Shown one piece after another: positions 37,169 through 48,604 of a stretch of DNA of 64,000 nucleotides. Each line of letters begins with the position of its first letter. The first letter of the stretch is position 1. This DNA is from Proteromonas lacertae. Taxonomy: Eukaryota; Sar; Bigyra; Opalinata; Proteromonadidae. The position numbers were made by a program, and so were the translations under genes. The stretch covers positions 62,001-126,000 of the forward strand of contig NGBS01001167.1 of NCBI GenBank assembly GCA_002245135.1, read 5' to 3'. The notes beneath the pieces were generated by a model. It was not told where the DNA came from. It saw only the letters and a program-made list of their open reading frames with translations, and searched no databases.

Positions 37169-39031
37169 TTAGGATTCATTTATTATTATCTTAACTTTAT
37201 TAAATATAACTGTATTCCTTATATAGTTTCTTATTCTTACATAATTAATCAAATTATTATCATTTATCTGAATTTTCTTTAGGTTTTTACAATAATGCAA
37301 TTCTTTTACCATTTTATTCATTCCATACTCACTTATTTCATTTATATTAACTGATAACTCCTCCAAATCGGTTAGATACTCCAAACACTTACTAAACTCA
37401 ATTATCCCTTTATCTTCAATATATGCTTCAGACATATACAACCTTTTTAACTTTGAAATATGACTTAATTGTCGACTTAATGAAATTATACCATTATTTC
37501 CAACTGCATTTGCTAATATATCATATTATAAATCAATAACATATACTACTAATATTCAACACTTTTAAATTAGGAATAAAACTCAAGTATTTACTAAAAT
37601 TTGTTATTCCATATTCATTGATATTGTTCTCTAAAAAGAATTAAAAACAAATAAAACTATATAAAATATAATAATACCATTAATATGAAGTGTTTCTAAA
37701 CGAGAGATATAATGCAAGTTTCTAGAGAAAATTTCTATTCCTTCATTACTTATCTCATTTTCTATTTAATATTATATATAGCAATACCACTAATATTTAA
37801 AACCTTCAAATTTGGAATATCACTCAAACACTCACTCAAACACTTTATTCCAGTTTTAGTGATTCTGTTTTCTATTATACATTATTATCAATACCTATAT
37901 ATAATATACTATATAATGAAAGCTTTTCTAATTCACATATGAAGTGCAAATTTTTAGAAAACGATTCAATTCCTCTATTACCTATTCTGTTTGTAGCAAA
38001 TGATAAAATATTTAGTTTTGTTAAACCTGATAAATGATTAGAAAATACAATTAAACCATCATCACTGATATTATTACCATTAAATGATAATGATTTTAAG
38101 CAACTAAAATTGATTATGTAATTATTTAAATATTTCAAATGGCTATCGTTTATTTCATTCTTTTCTAAATAAATTCCATGAATATTGTTCTTTGATAAAA
38201 GTGAATCTGTAATATATTCCAATTCATATTCTCCAACTTTTACTATTTCATAATAATATTATCATATAGTATACAATCATTAAACCCATAATGAGTGTGA
38301 TCCTTGATGATTATATCATGTATTTTTGCTTTTATTTCACTGTCAATTGGATGATAATTAGTATAGTAATAATCATCCATTTTTGACTTAATAAACCCAC
38401 TTTTCTTTGTAATATCCTCATTTATATTCATTTTATAATTCAATATCAATCTAATCTCTTCTATTAATATATCTTTCATGTTTTGGCTATGTAAAATTTT
38501 ATCAAATATTTCTCCTCTTTCATTCTCATCAATATATTCTTTCAACTCTTTCATTATTTCCATAAATGTAGTTGTTATATTCTTTTTATTATCTTCTTTC
38601 TTTATTATATTACTATATATATCATGCACATAAATATTACTATCCTTATCTACTAACAGATTAAATAATTTGATGGTAATATTCTGATAATTTAACATAT
38701 CAATTATCTCTATTATTTCTAACAAACTATTAATTGACTGCATAATATTAATATTCTGTCTTTTTTTCATCAATTCTTCTAATGCTATGTATTCAACACA
38801 TTTATCACCTAATGTAGAAGAATTTCTCATTAAATTGTCTTTTGTTTTTATTATTCCTTCCAAATTGATTTTTTCAATTGATTTTAAACATTCAATCCTA
38901 CAACACATTAATCTAAACTGTAATGCTTTATTATCTTTAATTTCATCCATTTCATCGCAGTCATATCCTTCATCTAATTTTATTTCTTCAGTAATCTAAA
39001 TTATATATCAACATACTTATACCTTATTCAT
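37169..39031 (-). CDS. Leucine-rich repeat protein of ribonuclease-inhibitor type
   Basis: Starts with a three-codon exon (MNK) followed by a 27-nt intron, then an N-terminal helical region of about 240 residues (ALQFRLMCCRIECLKSIEKIN onward) that I do not recognise. LRRs of the RNI/NLRC type follow: YLEKNEINDSHLKYLNNYI, SFNGNNISDDGLIVFSNHL, SFATNRIGNRGIESFSKNL, NEISNEGIEIFSRNL, NAVGNNGIISLSRQL and EAYIEDKGIIEFSKCL. In the second half each repeat lies on its own short exon of about 84 nt separated by introns of 30-45 nt. The LRRs resemble those attached to the pseudokinase family nearby. The exact splice pattern between 37450 and 37930 is inferred from repeat phase. Confidence 0.75.
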
Positions 39032-39065
39032 TTCACACTGAATAGCAAAAATAAAATAAAATTAG

Positions 39066-39100
39066 GTTCAAAAATTTTGAATAACCCAATATTCTTTTTT
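39066..39100 (+). promoter_or_regulatory. Upstream block shared with the gene at 40854
   Basis: GGTTCAAAAATTTTGAATAACCCAAT then a T-run, ending at the ATG at 39103. The block at 40808-40843 is nearly the same (GAAT against GGAT in the middle). It could be a promoter element of a different class from GAAACG. Confidence 0.4.
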
Positions 39101-39102
39101 CA

Positions 39103-40678
39103 ATGAAATCTTTTGTAGATGATATATTATCTTCATTTTTACCACCTGATACTCAAATATTTACTCTGAATTATTATTGTAAATGAAATAATGAGTAGAA
39201 AAGGGAGATAATGAAATAGATTTAGTTTTAGGGTATGCAAATGATGTTAAAATGATGAAAATCTTAAATATTGAGGAAATAAAAGAGAAAAGAAATCAGA
39301 ATTCTGTGAAAATAACTCATTTTTATCAGATTGTTGTTTCTCTTTCATCTATCCATCAACAGTATTTCAAGTGAATAAATATGGTAAATATATGTTATTG
39401 GAAAGAGAATATTACTTTAGAGATTTAGAAGAGATAATTCAGAGTAAATCCTTTACAGGAGGTGAAATTTGCGATGTGATATGTTCAATATGTGATATAG
39501 TGAAGGTATTGAGTGAATTTGATATAGTGATAAACAATTTGAAGAGTAGTAACATAATATATGAAGATGATGATAAAATAAAGATATGTGATTTATGCTT
39601 GAATATATTGAGAAAAGAAGAAGAAATGAGAATATATGATATATGTTTTAAAAACCCAGAAGAGTTGAATGGATATGAATGTAATGAGAGAAGTGTGATA
39701 TGGTCAATTGGTTGTATATTATATGAAATGATAAATAAGAAATTACCATTCAATGAAGATAATAGTGTGATTAAAACAATGAATAATATACTGAGATGTA
39801 ATTACAGTTTTGATATAGAATGTGATGAAATGACGAAAGAAATGATAAAAAGAATGTTGAAAGTGAAGAGTGAAGATAGAATGAGTTTAAAAGAATTGAA
39901 AAAAGAAATGATAAAAATGAATGAGATAATGAAAGATGATGGTAATTATATGATGATGTATAAAGAAAGAAAAGAAATAATATATAATAATGATTTATCA
40001 ATTATAGTTTTGCCAATATTATTTCCATCAGAGTATTATCTACAATACAATAAATGGGAAAATATTCGAGATGATATGATAAAATCTTACAATAATAAAC
40101 CAAATGAGAGAGTATTATCAATATTATTGATGATGAAATTAAACAAAAAAGATAAATCAATAAAAGATAAACTGAAATTTCAGATTCATCACAACTGTAA
40201 AGAAAGATTAGATTGTTATTTAGATGATATGATGTTTTATATTCACAGTTTTATTTTAATTTATTCAAATGTTATTAATTATTTTTCAGAATATCAATCC
40301 AAAGAAACTCTTTTTTAGTATAATTCAAACCATTTCTATTTATTTAGATGTTAGTTATCCACTCCAATATCAATCTTTATTTGGCTTATGTTTTTCTCAA
40401 CTATTAAATTTAAGAGAATTAGATTTATCAAAATGTAATCTTACTTCTAATTTCATTGAATCTTTCATCAAATCTATTCCATTCATGAAATTGAAATATG
40501 TTAATCTATCATGTATTTTTTATTCTTTTTGTATTATATTTAAATAGATAATCCAATTGGTTCAAAAGGTTTTAGTCTATTACTTCCATATTTACACTTA
40601 TTAATCAACAAAGAGAATGAACTAAAACTTAGTGGAATGTGTTTAAATGGTGAATCAATGATATTACAGGCAATATAA
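39103..40678 (+). pseudogene. Pseudokinase-LRR gene, decayed copy B
   Basis: Starts MKSFVDDILSSFLPPDTQ like copy A, but the 5' splice site used there is changed at about 39156 and a stop (TGA) follows. A one-base loss lies near 39293. From 39371 to about 40240 the kinase-like frame is intact and nearly identical to copy A: YYFRDLEEII, INNLKSSNIIYED in place of the HRD loop, KICDL in place of DFG, VIWSIGCILYEMINKKLPF. The LRR part (LRELDLSKCNLTS) is offset by further changes and is cut short at 40678, so the C-terminal region of copy A is missing. Either a pseudogene or a gene with altered 5' structure. Decay is the simpler reading. Confidence 0.75.
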
Positions 40679-40853
40679 ACATTAATTCAAATGGATTAAA
40701 TATTTTATACTCTAACTATCCAAAATCAAAAGTAAGAGGTGTTTTTAATTATTTTTTGATGTTATTTATGATTTATACCATAAAATAAAAAATAAAAATA
40801 AAATGTGGTTTCAAAAATTTTGGATAACCCAATTCTCTTTTTTTGAATTTTTA

Positions 40854-42107
40854 ATGATTCACAACAGTTATTCAAACAAACAATTAGAATATTTTGATTA
40901 TGCTAAATCAGATATATTCAATGTAATAATATTTATTGTAAATATGTAGATTTCTTCTTCTTCTTTCACAAAGACATGTTATCCAGATAATATATTATAT
41001 AAAAATAATAAAGTATATCAAATTTAGTATTATAATTAGAATATTTGGCTATCTTCAACAGAATTTCCTCAAAACATAGTACTAACCAAAAAATCAAGTA
41101 AAACCAATCGCATAATAATAATTAACAGTGTATATTTGTTATATTATGATAAAAATATCATAGATCGTTTTATATTGTTGGAATAAACACAGTTGTAATC
41201 CAAAAGATATAGAAATGTCATTATATTCATCTTCAAATGAATTGAGAGTAAGATTAGAATATAGTTTACCATTGGATGTATGCTATTTTATATTAAATAT
41301 TCCTGAAGTGTGTATATGTAATGATGAATATATAATAATAACCTTAAATTCCTCCTATGGTGGACCACAAGTATATTTAAATGAGATAATGATGTATAAA
41401 GAAAGTTGTAAAGAAATTGAAGAATATTACAAATGTAATTATGTAAATAAATATAATGTATGAATATATATATATTAATGTTATATTAATAATAGAATGT
41501 AAGAATAATAAATCCAACTCAATCAAAAATGATGAATATAAATAATATAAGAAAAGATAATTATTTTTCCAATAGTATTAATTCAATAGAAAATAATGAT
41601 TATGTGTCTGAATCCTTCAGTTTGATAAATTATGAAGATTTAAATTGTGTATCATTAGATTCAATAGAAAAAGAGAATATAGAAATACCTCAAATCAATA
41701 TAAATCAATTGAATGATAAATTAAAGAAACACAAAGAAGAATTGAATAATATAAAAGTGAATAAAAATATGAATTACAATACAAAAAAGAATATATCTCT
41801 ATCCAATAATAGAAATATGAAAGAAATGAAAGAGAAATGTTATTTATTAAGAGAGATAAAAATAGGAAAGAATAAATCAATACCAATCGTTTATTCAATA
41901 AGTAATTCTTATATTGGAAATAAATATTACACTCTAATATCCTTACCATCAAAATATAAAAGTGATATAATATTGAATGAAGATATGAAGAAAAATCAGC
42001 AACAATATAAAAAACAATCAAATATAAACCTTCTTCCTAAACCAATTTACAATACTGAATTAATATCTAATTTACATATAGATCATTTTCCAAATCCTCC
42101 TTTTTGA
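40854..42107 (+). CDS. Discoidin-like (galactose-binding fold) protein, 375 aa
   Basis: Five exons (40854-40922, 40950-41012, 41040-41129, 41164-41457, 41496-42107) splice to exactly 376 codons. The first 170 residues show a beta-rich pattern: SSSSFTKTCYPDNILY, then IWLSSTEFPQNIVLTK, IIIINSIVLYCW, KHSCNPKDIEMSLYSS and EYIIITLNSSYGGPQVYLNEI. This is the order expected of the F5/8C-like fold found in IFT25/HSPB11 and related proteins. Inference only, since the fold is common. The second half is Asn/Lys-rich, partly coiled coil (LNDKLKKHKEELNNIK), and ends HIDHFPNPPF. Function not assigned. IFT25 itself is only about 145 aa, so this would be a larger relative at best. Confidence 0.6.
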
Positions 42108-42152
42108 TAAATTAATAGTAATAGTTGTTTATATCATTGTGTTTTTAAAAAT

Positions 42153-42170
42153 CAAAAATATATTCGTTTC
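42153..42170 (-). promoter_or_regulatory. Recurrent GAAACG element upstream of the helicase
   Basis: Minus strand GAAACGAATATATTTTTG, 14 nt upstream of the helicase start but in the opposite orientation to the gene. Repeated in the other arm at 63972-63989. Confidence 0.45.
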
Positions 42171-42184
42171 ATAAATAATTAAAA

Positions 42185-44572
42185 ATGGAATTAGAAGAGA
42201 ATGAAGAAGAAAATGAGAATGTAATGTTGCTCATTAATATAAATTCAATAGAATGATGGTAATACAACAACCAATGTGAACGAATTCCTCCAAATTGTTC
42301 CTAGTTTTCTTATTTCTTCTGATTTATCCATTTATTTATCAAAGATTGATTCACTATTACAAAAGAATAGTTTGAGATCAATACCAAATGAATTTGAAAA
42401 GTATTTGAGTAAATATGACTGTAGCTAGTATAGAAATATATAAAAACATATTTTGTTTATGCAATGAGCAAGAATTAATATCTTCATTGAAAGCAAAGCT
42501 TTTGACAATAAATGAAGAAGCTTTTCTAGTTCCAGTGAGTTATTCAGTATCAGAAAGAGATGACGATAAAAACTACATTGAAATATGTGTTTGTGTATAT
42601 AATCATATGATTAATGTTTAGTTTTCTGAAGAAGTCAATACTAAATTATTACTTCCAAATAGTTTATTCTTAATATCAACATCTGTATGATTTATTTTAT
42701 ATTATATATATATATATATATATATAGAATAATAAAGAATATCCCAAATTCATGTTATTGCAAAAACAACAATCATATCAACAATATTCATTTATAATAT
42801 ATAATGATAGATTATTCTATGACAATATATTTTTTAGATATTTAAAAGAAGGATGTAATGATAAAGATAGTAATAATATAACATTGAGAATATATTATTG
42901 TAGTGATTTAACAACATATATAAGAGAGATGAATATACTAAACAATAGTGAAAATATAAGTGAGATAAAATATATTCTTAAACCATCAATGTATAAAACA
43001 CAATATAATGAAAGAACAGATAGAGAGAAATATAAAAAATACAAAGTATGAATATAAAAATGATAATTATTTAGTGTTTAAATGGATTGAATGATTCTCA
43101 ATACAACAGTTTTTTATCGTCACATAATAACAATATTGAATTGATAAGAGGACCTCCAGGAACAGGTAAAACAAGTACAATATGTTCATTACTGAGATAT
43201 TATATAGAAATATTGATTGTATAATTCCATTATTTATGTTTATTGATAGAATCATAAAAGACCAATTTTAGTATGTAGTCCAACGAATATAGCAATTGAT
43301 AATATATTAAAACAAATGAATAGTCATTATGAATTATCTAATGGAAATGTTTATTTACCCAAAATCCTAAGACTTGGAAATAGTGATGATGAAGAATGTA
43401 ATTGTTTTGAATTGAATGTATATATATATATATATTATATGATATAAATAATATAATAATATATATAGAGATTAATAAAAGAATATAAAGAAGAAAATGT
43501 ATATATATCATCATAGTTAAATATCATATATATCTATAGAATTGTAAAGATAATAGAATGATAGGTAAATTTATATATAATGAAATGAGTAGTAGTGATA
43601 TAATATGTAGTACTTTTAGTAGTTGCTACAATAAATTTCTTCAAAATATAAGTAAAGATATTCCATTACCATTAATAATAATGGATGAATGTGCAATGGT
43701 ATATCTGTTAATAAATATATATAATATGAATAGTCAACAGAACCATCTACTTTAATTCCATTATATATAAATCATAAATCGTTGATAATGGTTGGAGATG
43801 AAAATCAATTAAATGCAACAATCACAAATCCGTATATGCAAAATATAAATTTCAATCGAAGTTTATTTGAAAGATTAATAGTATAAATGATTATTATTAT
43901 TATATATGTTATGAATAATAGAATAATGATATTAAACCTATTCAATTGAATATTCAATACAGAATGCATCCTGAAATCTCTAGATTTCCATCATATTACT
44001 TTTATAATAAGAGTATAGAAGATTATTGTGAGTTAATAAACATTCGAAATAGTATTTATCATATTGATATTAATTACAAACCATATTTGTGGTTTAATGT
44101 GAATGGAGAATGCGAAGTAGAGAATGGATCAAATTCTTTGTATAATAAATATGAGATAAAAGCCATAATAAATCATCTGTTAGGATATTTGTATAGAGGA
44201 GGAAATAAATTGAATGATAGAATAGGAATAATAACTCCATATTCATGTCAAAAACATCTACTTGAATATTATATATCAATAAGTGAATTATGTAAATATA
44301 ATATAGAAATAGAAACAGTAGATGGATTTCAAGGAAGAGAGATGGAAATCATAATATTATCTATTTGTCGAAGTTTTGGAATAAGTAATAATTATGGATT
44401 TATAGATGATAAAAAGAGAATGAATGTGAGTATAAGTAGAAGTAAATGTAGTTTATGGATATTTGGGAATTGTGAATATTTAAAAAGCACTAGTAATTGG
44501 AAAGAGTTAGTAGATTATTCTTACAACAATGGATATATCAGAAGAGATTATGAAAATATAAATTTAGATTAG
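42185..44572 (+). CDS. Sen1/UPF1-type SF1 RNA helicase, copy 1
   Basis: About ten introns of 27-50 nt; about 670 aa. Motif I IRGPPGTGKTSTI; motif Ia PILVCSPTNIAIDNIL; motif II IIMDECAM (DECA in place of the usual DEAS/DEAA); motif III LIMVGDENQLNATI. Later come NIQYRMHPEISRFPSYYFYN, IGIITPYSCQKHLL, ETVDGFQGREMEIIILSICR and the C-terminal RMNVSISRSKCSLWIFGN. The last block and the overall order fit the Sen1/senataxin-UPF1 clade (5'-3' RNA/DNA helicases in termination and RNA decay). No CH zinc-finger domain is seen at the N-terminus. Joining exon 2 to the next frame needs a 16-nt intron (42409-42424) or else a frame break exists. It is shared by the second copy. Confidence 0.85.
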
Positions 44573-44982
44573 AATTAAATTATTTTTAAAATTAATATAA
44601 AAAATAATATTGTATGTAAATTAGAATTTTCATAAAAGAAATGTTTTATCTTGTTTTCTTTACATAAAGGTATAATGTAATAATACAAACTTTTTTATAA
44701 ACTGTACAACTCATTCAGAGGTAAATACAGACTGTACTGTATCAAATATAATCTTTATATAAGCATAGACTGTTAATGGTGTTTGTTTTCACAACTCAAA
44801 ATGGTTAGAAAGATATTCTATGAATCTATAACTATATTGAATGATTTATTGTAAATAAATGATTGATTTGAATAAATTAGCTCATTTATTATTCTTATAC
44901 TGTTAATTTAAATATTTATACACATCACAATATAACATCAATAATAACACAATTGTAATAATAAATAAATAATTATTCTATT
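44573..44982. other. Intergenic, nothing recognised
   Basis: About 400 A/T-rich bases between the helicase stop and the Csl4 3' end. The first eight bases belong to the inverted repeat. A frame of about 17 codons at 44802 is not supported by any other evidence. Confidence 0.4.
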
Positions 44983-45650
44983 TCATTGACTTCTTCTCTA
45001 TACGCAACTTTTCTTGGAACTTTTACTTTTGTCACAGTGCATATCATTTCATTGTAAGATAAAGGCTGTAATTGATATCCATCTTCTGTAAATGCATTTA
45101 TAACACCTAAGTTATTCTTAGCTGTTGTTAAATTATAGGATTTTGAATCACCAAGTGATAAAATTTCTGCTTTTATCTATAAAATGAAAAAATGGTTATA
45201 TAAATCATACAATATCTCCTGGTCTATAACATTCATATATTTCAACTTTATCAATCTCAAAATCTCGAATATTTTCTTTTCGCAGAATACCTGAATAAGC
45301 ACTTTTAAGTGGAAGATCATTATCACACATAATATCAACTTGAACTACTCTTGCACTTATTGAATGTACTTTCCCTATAACAATGTCATTAACTGCAGGT
45401 ACTAAATCAACAAAATTTGAGTTATTTGTTCTAGTCACAGTAAATATTGGTTTATGACTTGCTAAAAAATAAAATACAAAAGCAATACAAGTATTATTAA
45501 CTTCACTCACATATCCTACAAGTGAGGAATATATAAAATTGTCTTTAATGAAAGTCCCTAAACCTGCATCATGTGTATTTAACTGTCCCAAACGATCTAA
45601 CAATTAAAAATAATTAGTATACCTCCTGGAACTACTAAATTTTCAGTCAT
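44983..45650 (-). CDS. EXOSC1: Exosome subunit Csl4 (EXOSC1)
   Basis: Starts MTENLVVPGD at 45650 and splices through a 26-nt intron into RLGQLNTHDAGLGTFI. Csl4 features: the N-terminal pre-S1 domain ending in HKPIFTVTRT, then the S1 RNA-binding domain PAVNDIVIGKVHSISARVVQVDI, YSGILRKENIR and YRPGDIIKAEILSLGDSKSYNLTTA. The last segment, GVINAFTEDGYQLQPLSYNEM, ends in a short rubredoxin-like region that lacks the zinc cysteines, as in many eukaryotes. Csl4 is one of the three RNA-binding cap proteins of the RNA exosome. It is divergent from Rbx1, with starts 77 bp apart. Confidence 0.93.
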
Positions 45651-45727
45651 TAAAAAAATAGAATTGGGTTTATAAAACAATAATTTTCTTAAACCAGTTT
45701 TTTCTTTTTTTACTTTAACTTTACATA

Positions 45728-46041
45728 ATGACTACCAGTGAATCACCAGAAATCAAATTCACATCATGGTCACCAATTATTTCATGGTCATACAGATCAG
45801 ATCAAGATAACTGTCCAATATGTAAATCTACACTTCAAGCTCCTTGTTTAGATTGTTCAACCAATTCTACGGCAGATACGAACTGTACTGTATTTATATA
45901 TATGTTTATAATTTGTAGATTGCATGGGGTGTCTGTAATCATGCTTTTCACTTTCATTGCATCTCCCGTTGGCTGACAAAGAATGAAACATGTCCAATGG
46001 ACAATACAGAATGGCGTTATAGAGAATATTCGTCCACATAA
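45728..46041 (+). CDS. RBX1: RING-box protein Rbx1/Roc1
   Basis: Two exons (45728-45889, 45919-46041) with a 29-nt intron give 94 aa. The beta-strand that inserts in the cullin is [14 protein letters not shown]. The RING-H2 zinc ligands follow: [16 protein letters not shown], then [17 protein letters not shown] and [12 protein letters not shown]. It recruits E2 enzymes to Cullin-RING ubiquitin ligases. Slightly shorter than animal Rbx1 (108 aa). It fits functionally with the BTB-BACK gene at 19.8 kb as a possible Cullin-3 adaptor (inference). Confidence 0.97.
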
Positions 46042-46311
46042 TATATATTATATATTTTTTATTGTTAAGTATTTTTAATGTCATATTAACAGTAAACATA
46101 AGATAAAGAGTGGAATGAAGGAAAATATAAGGATAAAGGAATGATGAACATTTCCTTATTTTGCTATATTACAAAGCTGAAAGCATACATATGCGTTTCT
46201 ACATTTTGAATATGATAGTATCATTTAAAATGCTACACTCTATTTACAATAAAATAAGAAAGCTTGAGTAAATAGCTTGACAGTTTTTAAAAATCGTTAG
46301 TTTTAAATAGA
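46042..46311. other. Intergenic, nothing recognised
   Basis: 270 A/T-rich bases between Rbx1 and the next plus-strand gene, with an AAGCTTGAGTAAATAGCTTG repeat at about 46260-46279 that includes the AGCTTG core. Confidence 0.35.
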
Positions 46312-47446
46312 ATGGTATATTGATTATATTAATTGAAATAGTCGCAAGTTACATATCCACTAAGACCAAAATCTGCAAATACTTTAAAATCAGAAGGAGG
46401 GTATTGAATTTGGTTTATTTGTTTAGGCAACTTAATATAGAAGACACAATAGTTTCAAAAAAACATGTATGCAATTAAAAAATCTATTGTTTTATAGAGA
46501 GCAGCATCTGCAGAAACTTATTCCAATAAACAACAATCAAACAAGAAAAAACACTATGTAGATAAAAAAGAGGTAGATATGTCTATAGTAGGAGAATCTA
46601 CCACAAAACAACAGAATATCAATAAAAGTATGAATATTATTAAATTACTCATATATAGAACATGTTATATCATCAGTTATTACTTCAAAAGAAACTCCCT
46701 CAACTATCAACACATCAGATGTACAAATCTCAGGAGGAAGGATAAGGCCAAAGAAGAAAAAGACAGTGAAAGATCTAATAGAAGCAAGTGAAGTAAGAGG
46801 TAATAGTAACAGCAGCAGTGACCCAATTCCAATAAGTAAACACAACATACATTATAGTCCTCCATCTGTAAAAATACCGTCAGAATCAGATTTAAAAAGA
46901 ATAAATGATAAAAAGAATGATAATTCATTCATTACTCCAGATCTGTCAGTTTGTTCATCAAATTCAAATACAAATTCATATACCACTCCAACTTCTCCAA
47001 TAATAACTCCAAAAATTCCAATAAAATCTATAAGTTATGCTCCTAAAACTCCATCTCAACCTAATAATCTAAAAAGACCAAATATTCAATCACATAATAC
47101 ACCTTCACCTCCTCTACAACAACAACAACAATATATAAAGCAATCACCACCTCATCATTATTCACCACCACAAAAGAATTCTAATCATTCAAGTGGTAAA
47201 ACATCTCCAATATATTCCCCAAAACATAGAGTAAGTAGTTATAAGAAGAATGAAGATGGAGTAACTATATTGGCTGATAATAGTTTCAGTCCATTATCTC
47301 AAAGTGGAGGATTATCACTCTCTTTATTATCAGATAGTTTTGAAAATGATCCATTTGGTAGTAGTGATAATGGCGAAAAGAATTTTTATTATGTTAGTCC
47401 TTGTAGATCGCTAGATTCTTCAACATCTAGTTTTTCTCAACAGTAG
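46312..47446 (+). CDS. Ser/Pro-rich low-complexity protein whose first exon codes only Met
   Basis: The start codon at 46312 is followed at once by a 5' splice site. Exon 2 begins SQVTYPLRPKSANTLK. Three further introns of 26-31 nt are inferred from frame. The protein, about 335 aa, is disordered in character: KKKKTVKDLIEASE, then long Ser/Pro/Asn stretches (SYTTPTSPIITPKIPIKS), a Gln run (QQQQQ), NPF-less DPFGSSDN, and many S/T-P sites. The abundance of S/T-P sites suggests phosphorylation by proline-directed kinases (inference). No domain recognised. Confidence 0.6.
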
Positions 47447-47621
47447 TAGAGTAATATAAGGAAATAATATTAATAATAATTAATTTGTATCTTTTTATTT
47501 ATATATTTTGATATGTGATTTTGTGTGTTTTTTTTAGTACAACCAAAAGAAAGAAGAAAATATGTATATGTTATTACATAATAAAAGAGTTAATAATATG
47601 ATTAATGAGAGTAATTTGTAT

Positions 47622-48452
47622 TTAATACACAATATCTAATAATTCCTCAATATCAGCTCTTTTATTAGGATCTGGATTTAATGAACGAATAATTATCTCT
47701 TTTACTTCTGGATAAAAATCCCAATCAGAATCATTCAAAAACAAATTGTTGTTATACATCTCTAAAAAGTGTTTAAAACTAAAGTCATTTATATTTGTAC
47801 TTGCAAATGGTAAATCTCCCATCATCAATGCATATAAATATAAGCCTAAACACCAAACATCATTCTTTTCTTCATTTCCTTTCTTTTCTTCTATACTTTC
47901 TATATATACAGCATGTTCAAAGTTTACTATTACAGGAAATAATCTATTCTTGTTATCTCTAGTAATAATGATGTTATTATCATTAATTTGGTTGTGAACA
48001 ATGTGATTCTTATGTATGTCATATACAATTTTTACTATCATTTTTGCTATCTCCAATTTTTCATTGTCTTCTAACTCGTTTTCCACTCTTTCATAAAATG
48101 GCATAACTAAATACATATATTCTTCGTCATAGTAAATATGAATAAGCCTTTCAACTCCCTCTACTCCTGCTGATTCTAGTTCTAGTAAAGATGTGATTAT
48201 TGTTTGTGAAGAGTCATATCCTTTCTCTAGTGAATTGTTAATATTCTGTGAGTATTTAATATTAAATATATATACATTTTTTGAGAATTTTTTTATTACT
48301 CTTATCTCTTCTGAGGTATCAGCTGCATTTCTTGCAAGCCAGATGTTTTTACTATCTTTAAAGCCTTTAGCTTCGATTCTATAATATATTTGAGAGATAT
48401 CATCCACATATTCTGCAAGCTGTATGTAATAATTGGAAGAATAACTTATCAT
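47622..48452 (-). CDS. Pseudokinase, paired with the neighbouring kinase
   Basis: About 265-276 aa, depending on whether a 30-nt in-frame intron near 48247-48276 is removed. Kinase fold without catalytic residues: the catalytic loop reads IVHNQINDNNIII (no HRD Asp), the DFG position reads VNFEHA and no glycine-rich loop is seen. Retained structural motifs are YMYLVMPFYER (hinge), DVWCLGLYLYALMMGDLPF (helix F) and LNPDPNKRADIEELL (helix H-I). The adjacent gene at 48.6-49.6 kb has the same C-terminal signature (LNPNPDKRPTTEEIL and a DLPFA/DCPFA segment), so the two are tandem duplicates in which this copy lost catalysis. Possibly a regulator of its neighbour (inference). Confidence 0.8.
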   Translation of the reverse strand: MISYSSNYYIQLAEYVDDISQIYYRIEAKGFKDSKNIWLARNAADTSEEIRVIKKFSKNVYIFNIKYSQNINNSLEKGYDSSQTIITSLLELESAGVEGVERLIHIYYDEEYMYLVMPFYERVENELEDNEKLEIAKMIVKIVYDIHKNHIVHNQINDNNIIITRDNKNRLFPVIVNFEHAVYIESIEEKKGNEEKNDVWCLGLYLYALMMGDLPFASTNINDFSFKHFLEMYNNNLFLNDSDWDFYPEVKEIIIRSLNPDPNKRADIEELLDIVY

Positions 48453-48604
48453 CCAATTGATTGAAGCTTGAGTTTATAAAAAGCTTGAATGAATTTTTAC
48501 AATTACGTTGAAATACTTTACAATTTTTCTATGTAAAAATGTACTAGTAATGTGGGTATATATATAATAAACAATAAATAAGTAAATTAAAAACAACAAA
48601 TAAG

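Larger units (their letters stand above)
42142..44580 (+). repeat. Left arm of a 2.4-kb inverted repeat
   Basis: Matches 61572-64000 in reverse. The coding segments compared translate identically. The 10-nt length difference is accounted for by two (TA)n runs inside introns (near 42706-42726 and 43419-43437). The match ends at 44580. At the other side it runs to the window edge, so the arm may continue beyond 64000. Confidence 0.93.

Noticed and set aside
46579-46928. Minus- and plus-strand short frames over 46.6-46.9 kb
   Set aside because: Shadows or intron read-through of the Ser/Pro-rich gene.
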